Shown piece by piece: positions 1 through 13,766 of a stretch of 64,000 nt of DNA. Origin of the DNA: Monosiga brevicollis MX1 (Eukaryota; Opisthokonta; Choanoflagellata; Craspedida; Salpingoecidae); NCBI RefSeq assembly GCF_000002865.3, contig NW_001865043.1:513008-577007 (forward strand), in the 5' to 3' direction. The translations under genes and the position numbers were made by a program. Under the pieces are notes generated by a model, which saw nothing but the letters and a program-made list of their open reading frames with translations, did no database searches and was not told the DNA's origin. Each line of letters opens with the position of its first letter. Position 1 is the stretch's first letter.

Positions 1-3332
<3,332 letters not shown>

Positions 3333-3400
3333 CACCGCCACTCGACCCTCGCCATGGATGCCACCGACCTCCACCCACGCGCTCTCACAAGCAGTGTTGG

Positions 3401-3580
3401 AAAGAGAGGGAGCTTGAAAGAGAGAGAGAGCTTCAGAGAGAGAGAGAGAGAGCTTCGAAAAGTTAGAGAGAAAGCTTTATAGAGAGCTTCAGAGAGAGAG
3501 TTTTAGAGAAAAGAGAGAGAGAAAAGAGAGAGAGAAAAGAGAGAGAGAAAAGAGAGAGAGAGAAAGAGAGAGAGCGAAGA
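3401..3580. repeat. GA-rich tract in divergent upstream region (3333-3666)
   Basis: The gap between the start of the ZFC3H1-like gene and the start of the glycosidase gene holds about 180 bases of nearly pure purine on the + strand, made of GAGAGA runs broken by short AGCTTC and AAAAG spacers. It has strong purine/pyrimidine strand asymmetry, a type of sequence known to form triplex DNA. A shared promoter is presumably here, but I see no clear TATA box. Confidence 0.9.
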
Positions 3581-3666
3581 GACTCTCGTCGAATTGTCAG
3601 ACAATTCATGCTGCATTCATGTGTGATGTTGATGTTTTCCATCTCTTGAGTGACCAGATCAGCATC

Positions 3667-3989
3667 ATGATGGGCAGCCGGGGTTGGCTTGTGATCTGCA
3701 TGGTGCTGGCCATGTTGGGGGTCAAGGCTGAGGGGAGAGATGACTTGGTGGTGGCATGGGGGCGTGAGGGGGTGTTGCTGCAGCTTGTGGCAAAAGTTGG
3801 GGAAGCGCTGTCGTACAATGTCTCGTTTGGTTCGACACCCTGGCTGCTGGATGCACCCAGTCGCGTGCACTGCACATCGTGGTACACGACTGCTGCCGAG
3901 CCTAACCCGGGTGAGACCAAGCTTGATCTCGTCACTGTCAATCACGAACAGTACGTTCCTCGTTGCCCCCTGCCTCCAGTATGTGTGTG

Positions 3990-4038
<49 letters not shown>

Positions 4039-7000
4039 CATTCGCTGCGGTGCCGTCCAGCCATAGCTTTGACCTCGTCCTGCCTTTGGGCCTTGGCTTG
4101 GGTTTTGACTACGTTCGTATGGGCGCTAGATATGATGCCCCGTTGTGGGGCTCGGTTGATCGCGCAACCATGGGTTGGGCCGCCAAAGACGGTTTCACTT
4201 GGACCACCCACATCGAGTACTTGCAAAATGCCAACAGCTTTGTCTTTGTGCAAAATTTCACCACGGACTGTTCTCAGGTCTCTGCGGCTCTGTTGCAATC
4301 TCGCACCACTTGTGGGCTTGAATGAACAGCGCGGCTCATTGACATGGTGGTTGTTTTTGAATGCTTGGATCAGAGCAACGTGTCACAGCCCATGGATCCT
4401 TCAGGCTCTACGCGCGAGTTTAACAGCAGTAGCCGCCCGCTCAGTGAATTTCCGGCTTTCCGCATTGTGGGTGACCACGCCGAATACAACTCAACCGATC
4501 CGCCTTGGTCGTTGGTGACTCCGTTTCTGGGGCATGTGACCTGGCGTGGACGCTTTAGTCACGACAAGAGCACCCATGGGCCCTCCATTGATCGGTTGAT
4601 TGGTGGCAGTGAGGGAGGCCCCATTGTCCTGTTTGACACCACCTACCCTCGCCAAACCGATGCGCTCGTGCTCAGCACCTGGAACGGTCATGCGGAAGGT
4701 ATTTCTGCGTGGCGAGCTGACCAGATCGCTTCTGAAGCTGCTTTTGCCAACAATACTGATTTTGAGGCCAACGATCTCTGGTCCCTTCCCAATCAAACCT
4801 CGGCCGAGGTTTGAAGACTTGCTTGGCCCAACACCGAGTCCGCTTCGCCTTGTGGTGACTGCGCAGACTTCTCGTCAAGACACGCCACTTTTCTGTCCTT
4901 TGCGCTCTCATTGTGGGCATGAAAATTAGGCTTGCTGGAGTGCATGCGCTTCAGAGCCTGCTTGCCGCTACTTCTCGTACGTGGATTGTAGCGTGGGCAA
5001 TGAATACGCCTGCAACTGCTACCTCAAATATAGGTGAGATGAGCTTGCTTGCTTGCTCGCATCTGAACGGCCGTGTCGACCCGGTGCGGTTGACTCATTT
5101 GGCTCACCTGGTCTGCTGACGCACGCAGTGCGGCTGGAGCTACTCCCACAACCGGACATGTTTCTGGCAAGATCGTCAAGAGCCTAGTTTACGGCATTCA
5201 GGGTCGAGTCGAGCATGTACCAGCCGGTCATTCACAGGCCTTTGTATTGGTACCCAGCCCTGCAAGTGGTCTGAATGAGGGAATGCATCGCTGGGGTCAG
5301 GTTTGTTCGATTCAATTGCGACAGCTATTGTCACCACAAAATTCTGCGTGTTGCTCGCCTTCAACACTTTTCGCAGGGGATGCTTGCGATCCCTATGTCG
5401 TGGGCCACATTCTCATGCTTGCCACTTGTACACCCATTAGGTGTTGCAACAACAACACCAGACTGCAAAAGCCACGGGTAAAGATCCCGTCGATCAGCTG
5501 TTGGGATACTGGACAGACAACGGTGCGAATCGCCATGCTCTCACGCCCGTTTTCCAAAACTGCGGAAATGTTTGAGGCAAGCCATGTGGTCCCACTCTGC
5601 CCGCTCTAAAACATTGCAATTATTAGGCGGCTTCTACTACGGCGGTAATCCGTTGAACCAGTCGCTTGCGGTTGAGCTGGTCGAATATCTGCGGCACGAG
5701 CAAATTCCAGCCCGCTACTTGCAACTTGATCCCTACTGGTCAGGGCTGTCGCAGCGTTTGTCCTCTCAGAGCCTCTTTTGCTCCCACTCACATTGTTTGG
5801 GGCGACTCGTGTGTGGGCATAGGTATCCGGTTGAGGGTTATCCCTGTGCAATGGGAGCTCTGAACTGGACGGCAAATCCTACCCATTTTCCCAATGGCAT
5901 GCAGCCTGTGCGCGATGCCGGTCTTCCCCTGCTTCTCTACGCATCCTTCTATTGCCCCGGTTCGTTAGCTCACACTCACTAGTCGATTCAGCACTAGCCC
6001 AGGCCCGGAGTTGGGTCGAAACTCAAGCAACCTCGACCACATGTACCCTCTTTTCATTTCATTCGTTGACATGTTAAGCCCTAACATCCCAACTGTCTTT
6101 TCCTGGCAAATGTAGCAACTCAAAAGTACTACCCCGGCTTTAACTTTAGCGTGAGCGAGTACATCCACACTTTCACACAAGGCTACATTGCTCAGATTGC
6201 CCCCGAACAAGCCTTTGCTTTCTTTAATAGCACCATCGCCCCCTTCGCTACGGTGTGTGGTCTGCTTGTTCATGCCGGCCTTTTTGTTATCCCAACTTTC
6301 TCACCAAGCTGTTCTGGCTGCAAAGCAGGCCGGGATCATGAATGCATTTGAGGTCGATTTCATGGACTTTAATTACTTGACCATGGACCAATTTACCCAT
6401 CATATTGGCGCATACGACCAGTGGGCGCGTGGTAAGACTAGATCTGCACTCTTGCTCAGACACACGAAACACAACCCCGTTCATGCTTTTGGGTGGCGTT
6501 CTTGGCAATAGGCATGAATGATGCGGTTTTGGCCAACAACATGACTGTCCAGTAAGTTGCCTCTTGCCACGACAGCGGTTCCCAGTAGGACGGTGACATG
6601 TGAGGGCTAAAAGGGAAGGCACGTCAGAGTCCCAATGCGCCTGAACGAGCGGATGTGGGCGATAGATACTGCATGGGATTGCCTCTCGAGATGATGGTTG
6701 CTTTGCCATTGAATGGCGTCACAAATGCTCGTGCCAGTGAGGCAAGTCACTTGCCATTGTCATTCTCTTGAATGTGGGTCATTCCATGGCTTCTCATCTC
6801 CGACGGCTGGCTACCTGAACAGGATAACTTCCCAACCAATGAGAATCGCTGGCGCATCGGATATACCAGCATGTTTTATGCTGCAGTTGGACTTGGGTAC
6901 GCTGGGCATCATGCCGCACTTTGTTTGATTCTGGCAAGCATGTGCCTTGTTGACCCATTGCCCCACCCAGGCCCTTCTTGGATGTTGTTTGGACAAGAGG

Positions 7001-8212
7001 CGAGCAGCCGGGTAACGTCTATAATGTGTCTCGAGACAACATTGAGCTACAGCTGATCATTGCCACCATGTCCAACGGGCCTCTCGGGATCGGAGACGGC
7101 ATCGGCTACACGGACACCAGCTTGATCCCGCACTTTGCACGGTATGCCAATTCCCTGCCTCGATTTGGATTGCGCGTTTGCCCGCCCTGCGCACCGGCTC
7201 TTATTTACCACGGGCGTTCTCACAGAGCGGATGGTGTGCTGCTGCATCCATCCCATGCGGCTACCCCACTGGATATGATGTTTTACCGAGCAACTGAACC
7301 CAACGATCAAGCACGCCCACAGCAGAAGCAAGCGCATCGCCCAGCAGCCACGCGCAGTGTGGGTCGAGTGGGCAGCAACTCGGAGCCCAGTGACGTGTTT
7401 CAGGCCCATGTGCGCCTGACGGTGGACGGTCGGGCGAGCACCATGGCCTATACGATACTCGCGGTCTCCTTAAGTGAGCCCTTGGAGCTCGCCTTTGAAG
7501 GTATGCGCTGTCGCGTGCCAATGGTCGGTCATGACACCGGCTCAGGTCTGCTGTTTATCTGAATGCGACGATTTTCTGTCTCAACTGTCGCTGTGTACTC
7601 GTGCGTCTGCGTGGATGTGGGCTATTTTCACTCTTTTTTTAAACAGATGTGTGGCCGCTGAGTCCAAACAATGAGACATATCTGGCCGTCTCAAACATTA
7701 CAGAGTGTGTGTTGCAAGAGTGTCGACCTCTGCGTTGGACAGCACCGCAAGGACTCATGATTGATACACCAGAGGATGACGGCACCGAGCACGGCTACAA
7801 CCTACTCCAACTTGTGCCAACCGTGTGCGACAGCAGGTCAGCCAACCGCCCCATACCGTTTACTGTGCTGCCAGCAGGTCTCCATCACATTGGTATGGGC
7901 TAAGACTGAGGCTGAGTGATGAGTGGAGGTCCACCTCATACGACATTTATCTTGTGTGGATCTGATTGATTCATCCGTAGGTGGGGTTTGTACGGCGATG
8001 TGATGGCCTACATTCCACTTTCACCTGCTCGCATTGGGAACGTGACATGCGCGTCAGACGGTGGCTTGGTCGTCGAGGTGCAGGGGGCGGCACAGGAAAC
8101 CGTGACAGTGGCCGCCCTGCACCTGGACTCGGAGAAATGGATGGTCAAGCGACTTACTCTACCTGCAAGCGGCACAGAATCCGTTTCATACTCGGCAACC
8201 TTGGTGCAATGA
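3667..8212 (+). CDS. Secreted TIM-barrel glycoside hydrolase, alpha-galactosidase-like
   Basis: A multi-exon gene starting MMGSRGWLVICMVLAMLG, a typical signal peptide ending near KAEG; an ATG at 3619 would extend it by 16 residues and weaken the signal. After an N-terminal beta-rich region (about 3700-5450) comes the barrel: QLLGYWTDNG joins GFYYGGNP across an intron (GTGCGA donor at about 5523, TTAG acceptor at about 5633), then IPARYLQLDPYW, and NAFEVDFMDFNYL, whose Asp residues sit where clan GH-D/GH31-like enzymes carry the nucleophile. The YWTDNG motif is shared by uncharacterised eukaryotic proteins related to alpha-galactosidases; I recall this from family knowledge and have not searched. 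Many N-x-S/T sites fit secretion. The last exon ends SYSATLVQ. Substrate unknown. The next + gene is also a secreted glycosidase-like protein. Confidence 0.6.
3980..4037. repeat. (GT)n microsatellite in intron 1 of the glycosidase gene
   Basis: About 27 GT units interrupted once by GCAT, within the first intron of the glycosidase gene, between the donor after the VNHEQ codons and the acceptor before HSFDLV. Confidence 0.9.
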
Positions 8213-8454
8213 TTGTGCATGTGGAAGTTGAAACTTAACGCACCATCATGGCCTTGTCACTACGATTGGCGGACCCAAGCTTTTCCTTGATCAAGACCAT
8301 TCTTTCGTCGCTGCAGACCAGTTCATGCGCAGAATTGCACAAAGTTGTTTCTCAATCATCAATTTATGTAATTGGTGTGATTTTTGCTTGCTATTCAATG
8401 TTCGAGCCGGGTCTTCTTGGCTTCCAAGCAACCACACAATCACAGAGGGGGGCG

Positions 8455-9396
8455 TCACTGACGCTTGCGGCCCTTTTTGTGCGGCCCGCGCAGGAAGAGG
8501 CGAATCAACTTGTATTGCCATTGGAGGTTCAACAAGGTCAGGAGCACGTAGAAGATATTGACGTGAATCATCTTGAAGCGCGAGGCCCAGAGAGGCTGCG
8601 TTGTGGTAAACCAGGCGGCGCTCAAGTCCTCGCGTCGGCAGTACAGAGCGACACCCAGCCAAAGAAAAGCAAACACACGGGTGAAAAACCAGGTCACAAG
8701 AGTCATGAGGTGAGAGAGGAATGCAGGTCCCGACCATCGCGTGCCGGTGCTATCACGGTCCAGTCCGTATCGATTCAGGATGAAACTACAGTGGAGGAAG
8801 GGGGTTGATAGCTCCGTGGACATGAAGACACTAGTCATCACATGGGTGGTCATGTAGGTAGGATAAAAGTCGAAGACAAAGGGCACCTCCACACAGAGCG
8901 TCAGTGCGTGATGAATGACCATGGCCCCATCATAACGCAGGAGGAGTTGAGCCGAGTCCACCAGCATGTAGCCGATGGAGATGGCCACGGCGGCCTGCAG
9001 ACCTGGCGGCGTGGGCCACGGGGCACTTGGTCCGGCCGAAAGAGCATCGAGTAACGTCTCCAAAGCAGGCAGTCCCACGGCCAACGCATGGACCGGACCC
9101 ACGATCCGCGCGAGCAGCTCCATTTGCCAGCGCCGCGTCGCCGAGGCATACCGCGGCAAACCCATCCACGCCACCACATGGACGAGAACATACAAAGCTC
9201 CAAAAAACACAGCACTCCACCCCACCACTTCCAGTCGATGCTCATCGTAAGGCGCCAACATATCCACCAAACGTCCCCCCGGCCCAAAGGCCCACCCTGC
9301 GGCCATGCCCCTGGTCGCCTCCTCTGCTGTCATGCCACTGGTCCCAATCGACAAAAAAACGACAAAGTGTGAGGGCGGGGAGGGCGTTGTCATCAT
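8455..9396 (-). CDS. TLC-domain multi-pass membrane protein
   Basis: A single uninterrupted 313-codon frame. I chose the ATG at 9396 (MMTTPSPPSHF); the frame stays open upstream to an ATG at 9504, but that stretch is translated (CA)n repeat, and a later ATG at 9333 is also possible. About six to seven hydrophobic segments. The TLC (TRAM-LAG1-CLN8) pattern is visible: ISIGYMLVDSAQLLL, then MVIHHALTLCVE with the conserved paired His, then STELSTPFLHCSFILNRYG with the acidic residue and STPF typical of TLCD1-5/TMEM56 relatives. The tail is basic (HKKGRKRQ). TLC proteins act in ceramide synthesis or lipid homeostasis in the ER or plasma membrane. The Lag1 catalytic region is not clear, so a TLCD-type rather than ceramide-synthase role is more likely. 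Confidence 0.75.
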   Translation of the reverse strand: MMTTPSPPSHFVVFLSIGTSGMTAEEATRGMAAGWAFGPGGRLVDMLAPYDEHRLEVVGWSAVFFGALYVLVHVVAWMGLPRYASATRRWQMELLARIVGPVHALAVGLPALETLLDALSAGPSAPWPTPPGLQAAVAISIGYMLVDSAQLLLRYDGAMVIHHALTLCVEVPFVFDFYPTYMTTHVMTSVFMSTELSTPFLHCSFILNRYGLDRDSTGTRWSGPAFLSHLMTLVTWFFTRVFAFLWLGVALYCRREDLSAAWFTTTQPLWASRFKMIHVNIFYVLLTLLNLQWQYKLIRLFLRGPHKKGRKRQ

Positions 9397-9451
9397 GTCA
9401 GATAAAACTCGAGGTCGAATAATCACTCCCTCCCCTTGATCGCGAGCACAG

Positions 9452-9520
9452 AGAGAGAGTGTGTGTGTTGGTGTGTGTGTGTGTGTGTGCGTTTGTGCGT
9501 GCATGCGTGCGTGTGTGCGT
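9452..9520. repeat. (GT)n tract between divergent genes
   Basis: A GAGAGA run followed by interrupted GT repeats with GTTT and GCAT breaks. It lies between the TLC gene start (9396) and the start of the secreted protein (9573), a 176-base shared upstream region. Confidence 0.85.
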
Positions 9521-9572
9521 TGATCCTTGACATCGTCGCTGCGGAGACGTGGTAGCTGGGGTCAGGCACATC

Positions 9573-10892
9573 ATGCTTGCCGTCAAGCGCCAGAGTAAGG
9601 GATGGCCTTGTGCTTGGGTCTGTCTGGGGCTCTTGGGTCTGGCCACGTTGACCTCGGCTCAGTGGCGACCCCCGCGCTTGCTGCTCTCCTTCTGGGTGGA
9701 TCCCATTGTCGACCCGTCACAGTTTGTTGACGAGTACGCGCGCATTCAAAAGGCCAACTTTACGACCATTCTTGGCGGATTTGGAGCCAAGACCGAGAGC
9801 GTCATTGAACAACAAATTTCAGCAGCCCAAGCCAATGACCTTCTCGTGATCCCTTTTGGCTTTGATGCAACGCAGGTCTCCGCCCTCAGCAACAGCAGCT
9901 CCCCAGCCCTGCTGGGATATCAGATGAAGGACGAGCCAACACAGGCTGACTTTGCAGACCTGCGCAGCTGGAGCCTAGCCGTGGCCACTGCACGGCCCGG
10001 CAAGCTGCGTTTTATCAACCTCCTCCCCAATTATGCCGCGCCCAGTCTCCTTGGCACACCCACTTACGGAGATTATGTGAGTGCCTTTACGGCCACGGTG
10101 CGCCCTGATCTACTGAGCATGGACCACTACCCACTCTTTGACGTGCCTTTTGCCGACCCCAACAGCAATGCTACTCGTCAGGGCTACCTCGACAATCTTG
10201 CCGTACTGCGTGCTGCCGCCCTTGCCGCCAACATTAGCTTTGTCAATTTCTTCAACACCATGCCGTTTAACAATCACAAGGATCCCTCCCTGGGCGAGAT
10301 TCGCTGGCAGGTCTTTGCTTCTCTGGCCTACGGGAGCCAAGGCTGCCTCTACTTTTGCTATTGGGATCCAGGATTTCCGCTCGGCAACGCCATCATGCGC
10401 CCCATAGGCGCCAGTGCACAATTTGAGCCCGGACCGCATTACGCTCATGCTGCCGCAATCAATAGTCATGTGCTGGCGTACGAGCGCTTTCTCCTGCATG
10501 CGCGATCCACCGCTGTTTTATTCTGGAACGCTACTGATTTTGCAAACCCTGTGCCGAGCCCATTCCTCATCAAAGCGCTGGACGCAGTCAACGACGCCTC
10601 CAGGGGCATGTTTTTGCTCGGGCAATTTGATTTAACAGCCACGCAATCGGGCTTTGCTTGTGGTCTGCTGCTTCAGAATCAACGCCATGACGCCACCGCC
10701 CTGGCTAACATCACTTGGACGTCCAACTCAATTTCTGCATCAACGGCCCTCAACATGCTTGAGGTACAGTATCAAGGGCCAGGTGCTGGGAATGCCGTGG
10801 CAGTGCTTGATGATGCCCCACATGCCCCCGGATTGCAGCTGAGTTTGGCCCCGGGCGAAGGCCGCTTTTTCGTTACTGCGACGGCTTGTTAA
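9573..10892 (+). CDS. Secreted TIM-barrel glycosidase-like protein, intronless
   Basis: A 439-residue single-exon protein. The start is the first ATG (MLAVKRQSKGWPCAW), followed by a hydrophobic core (VCLGLLGLATLTSAQ) and a likely cleavage before WRPPRL. Visible barrel-like elements: LLSFWVDPIVDP, LGYQMKDEPT (a DEP motif often found at the fourth strand of GH-A-type barrels, with Glu as candidate acid/base), FINLLPNYA, LLSMDHYPLF, and FASLAYGSQGCLYFCYWDPG near the C-terminal strands, then a small beta domain. Similar proteins with a DEPT-INLLPNYA pattern are, as I recall, mostly bacterial polysaccharide-utilisation proteins, and the lack of introns among intron-rich neighbours would fit a transfer, but both points are inference. 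Substrate unknown. Confidence 0.6.
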   Translation: MLAVKRQSKGWPCAWVCLGLLGLATLTSAQWRPPRLLLSFWVDPIVDPSQFVDEYARIQKANFTTILGGFGAKTESVIEQQISAAQANDLLVIPFGFDATQVSALSNSSSPALLGYQMKDEPTQADFADLRSWSLAVATARPGKLRFINLLPNYAAPSLLGTPTYGDYVSAFTATVRPDLLSMDHYPLFDVPFADPNSNATRQGYLDNLAVLRAAALAANISFVNFFNTMPFNNHKDPSLGEIRWQVFASLAYGSQGCLYFCYWDPGFPLGNAIMRPIGASAQFEPGPHYAHAAAINSHVLAYERFLLHARSTAVLFWNATDFANPVPSPFLIKALDAVNDASRGMFLLGQFDLTATQSGFACGLLLQNQRHDATALANITWTSNSISASTALNMLEVQYQGPGAGNAVAVLDDAPHAPGLQLSLAPGEGRFFVTATAC

Positions 10893-11248
10893 GTCTCAGC
10901 CTCGGCGATTCAAAAATTCAAATGCTTTGAAATGTGCCATCATGTATCATGGGGATCAAGATTTTTGAATTTTTCCTGTTGCTCATGTTGAAAGGGCCAT
11001 CTGAAGGCGGCGCTCAAGGCCAACCACAAAGACAACCAAAGCTACTACTAGCTGTGTACTGCAAAAGCCGAACAAAGAAACGAGTTGCGATAGAGAACAT
11101 CCGCAAGCGCCCCGTCGCCATCCCGGCACGTGTCGCAAAGTTATGGTCAAAGAGCCGCAAGCTCATGAACACTGCTGCTGCGTAAGTTTCATTCTCTGGC
11201 ACACTGAGGCGAGACAGCAGCAGAGAAGTGAAGGCTTGGGTGTCGGGC
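10893..11248. other. Short convergent intergenic region
   Basis: Between the stop of the secreted protein (+) and the stop of the claudin-like gene (-). No gene, repeat or RNA recognised; presumably two 3' ends. Confidence 0.6.
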
Positions 11249-13766
11249 TCATGGCCGTCTCACAGCCAGCTCGGCCATATCATCGAGGCTCAGTTCAGAG
11301 CTGTACGGGGTGATGGTTGGCGTACTGTAGGGTGTATCGCGGCCGACCGTGCTGCGGGCCGAGTTTTGTCGTTGAAAACCTAATGCGGTGGGGCCCGAGC
11401 TCTCATGGGCAGCGGCCCGCGTGGCTTGTGGCGCAGTCAGAGGATCATTGCCAACGAGCTGTATCCCACTGTCTTGATATTGAAAACGAGCCCGGCGCGC
11501 AGCCTCACTAAGAAACTGTTGCGCCATGGATGGGCGAGGTGCGTGTGCGCCTGCGATGCTGTTGGTGGCCTGAAGACGGCTCTCAGCTTGGACAGGATCC
11601 CGTACCACCACGTGCAGTGCCGGCACATCGGTTGGCAAATGTGACAACTCGCTTGAGACTGGAACATGAATCTGTTTAGCGCGGTGACGTCGTCGAGCGC
11701 GCACGGGATGAGGACGAGCTGGCTGTCCGGCGGGGCGACTCTGCGCAGGGCGAGAGTTTGTTAAAGGTGCACCACGTGCGGGAAGTATCGTTGGTACATC
11801 ATCCAAGGCGCGACGCCATGTGGGTTGGGCTGTGCCCAGGGCCGGGGTGGTTCTGTGCGTCAGCTTCAAACCGCCGCTCATGTAAAAGGCCCCTACGTCG
11901 ACCTTGACCACGAGACGCGTCATAGTGACCCCTGGACAAATTCCGCTCTTGTCCTGCTGCTTCCAAGACAGGGCTAGCATGTCTTTCGGAGACAGTTGGG
12001 TTGTTGGTCACAACAACTCGCGTGAGGGATATGCGTGCGCGCGATCTCGGGGGCAAAACACGACCAGAACGCAGCGGCTCATAGTCAATGTGCTCTGGCA
12101 CTGGGGCAAGTGAGCGCTTGTCTTGCATGACGTCGCGGGAAACCGGCAAGGCTACAGCCATGGGCGTAGCCTCGAGTGAGCTGGAGAGTTGGCTCCCACG
12201 CGAGCTCTCACGCCGCATTGAAAGTGGCAGAGTGGCCGGAGTAACAATGGTGGCGTATGCCCCTTCACTGCGGGCCCGAGTGACTTTGGCAGTTTGAGCA
12301 CTGGGCTGTAGGGATGCAGGCAGTGACTCCCGACGCGCTTGAGGCGCACTGTGTGAACCAGGCTCAATGTCCGTAGGGGGAGCGCGAGCGGTGGCGAATG
12401 TTGAGGGAAGGCCGGTTGATTGCTGCTGCGTTTGATCCTGCCATGATGCTTGCCGGTGAGGCACTGGCTGTCGGGACTTCTTGTCGTCGGCTGTGGGGGC
12501 AGTCATCGTGGGAAGCTTCGAGTAAAGGTCATTGTCCATCGTAGCAGCCATGCTGCCAATGTCCACCGGCACTCGTTCGGAACCGACTGGAACCATGTCC
12601 ACGCTTCCTGGGCTGGGGTACTGGTCCCACCACATGTGTGTTGTCTGGGCGACAGTGGGAGGGGGATCTGTCGCTCGGATCCTGCGAATCAGAAGCACGA
12701 TATGAGACAGCTGCAGTGGTGGACATGCAAAGTATGGCGGCCACGAAAGCGGATCCACATCGATGTCAGAGAGGTACATGTCACATACTGCAGGTCACTG
12801 CCAGAGTCTGCACTTGAGCCCAAATCGATGTGATCGTAATCTGTGGCCATTGCAGATCCCAAAAGCACACGCGCGGTGAGCTTTTTCCGGGCCCGTCGAG
12901 GCAAGGCATGGCTTTGCAAGCTGCTTACCGGGTTGGCGACGGTTTCCAATCGTTTCGATCACAACGCTAACGCTGCTGCTGCTGTGACTACTGCTTCGAG
13001 AGCTACCACCGAGGCTGCTTGCTGTCAGTTTGTCCTGACGAGCGCTGCGGGTCTTTGAGGCCCGAACGTGTTCCAGATCATCGTAGTGGCGCACTATTTG
13101 GCTTCGATGCAAGCGGGTCGATGCATGGTGCGCCCGCCAAGCTGCGAGCAGACCCATGGCCACGGCAAGCACCAAAACAACAAGGGCGGCCATGACCATT
13201 CCAAAGCCGGGCCCCCAGTCGCAGTCTCCTTTGTCAAATTGTGCGGCATTGGGGCAGTAGGGCTCGTCAAAGCGACCCAAGTCAGATGACAAGCGGTCAA
13301 GGCCCGAGGCGAAAGAGAGGATAGCGGCCAAGAGAAGCAGCAGGGCCAGCACGGCCACTAATGGTGAGATCCACCATCGAAGGCCCCCGTGCTGGCTCAC
13401 ATACAGCAGAGCGAGGGCAAACGCGGCAAAAAGAGTCATGGTGGTCAGGGCCAAAAGGACAGCGGCTGCGATCCAGTTGGAGCCCATGACATGGTCATTG
13501 TCATATGTTTGACAATCGCCGTCGCCGATGCTAATGGACAGGTTGTGGGCGCAGTAGCGAACGAGTCCCAGCCTGGTCCAGCCCTCACCCGTAGGCAGAT
13601 GTATGATTGGGGCCACGGGTGACTCCAGCCAGGTCGACTCGGCCAACGCCGTGATACACAAGGTGAGTGCCACCACAAGCAGCAGTGCATAGAAAGCAAA
13701 GCCAAGGCGCCACCACAACGGCACGCCTGCAAAACGGCTGCGAGTTTGATGGCCTGTCTTTGTCAT
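11249..13766 (-). CDS. Claudin/PMP22-like four-pass membrane protein with long cytoplasmic tail
   Basis: Begins at ATG 13766 (MTKTGHQTRSRFAG). Exon 1 carries four hydrophobic segments: LGFAFYALLLVVALTLCITA, WIAAAVLLALTTMTLFAAFA, ISPLVAVLALLLLLAAILSF and MVMAALVVLVLAVAMGLLAA. The first extracellular loop contains TWLESP and GLVRYC ending at DGDC, resembling the W-GLW-C-C signature of the claudin/PMP22/LHFPL superfamily, though the canonical GLW Trp is replaced by Val. A second loop has YC and DCDWG cysteines. A GTAAGC donor after NRRQPG (about 12931) and a further intron (GTATGT at about 12790 to TTCGCAG at about 12681) lead into about 450 residues of Ser/Pro/Arg-rich, low-complexity tail ending SLDDMAELAVRRP. 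A frame change near 11900-12000 means another intron or a misread exon there. Superfamily membership is likely; adhesion or junction function is not shown. Confidence 0.55.

Noticed and set aside
9397-9504. Upstream ATG extension of the TLC protein
   Set aside because: It would add a His-Thr repeat encoded by the promoter microsatellite.
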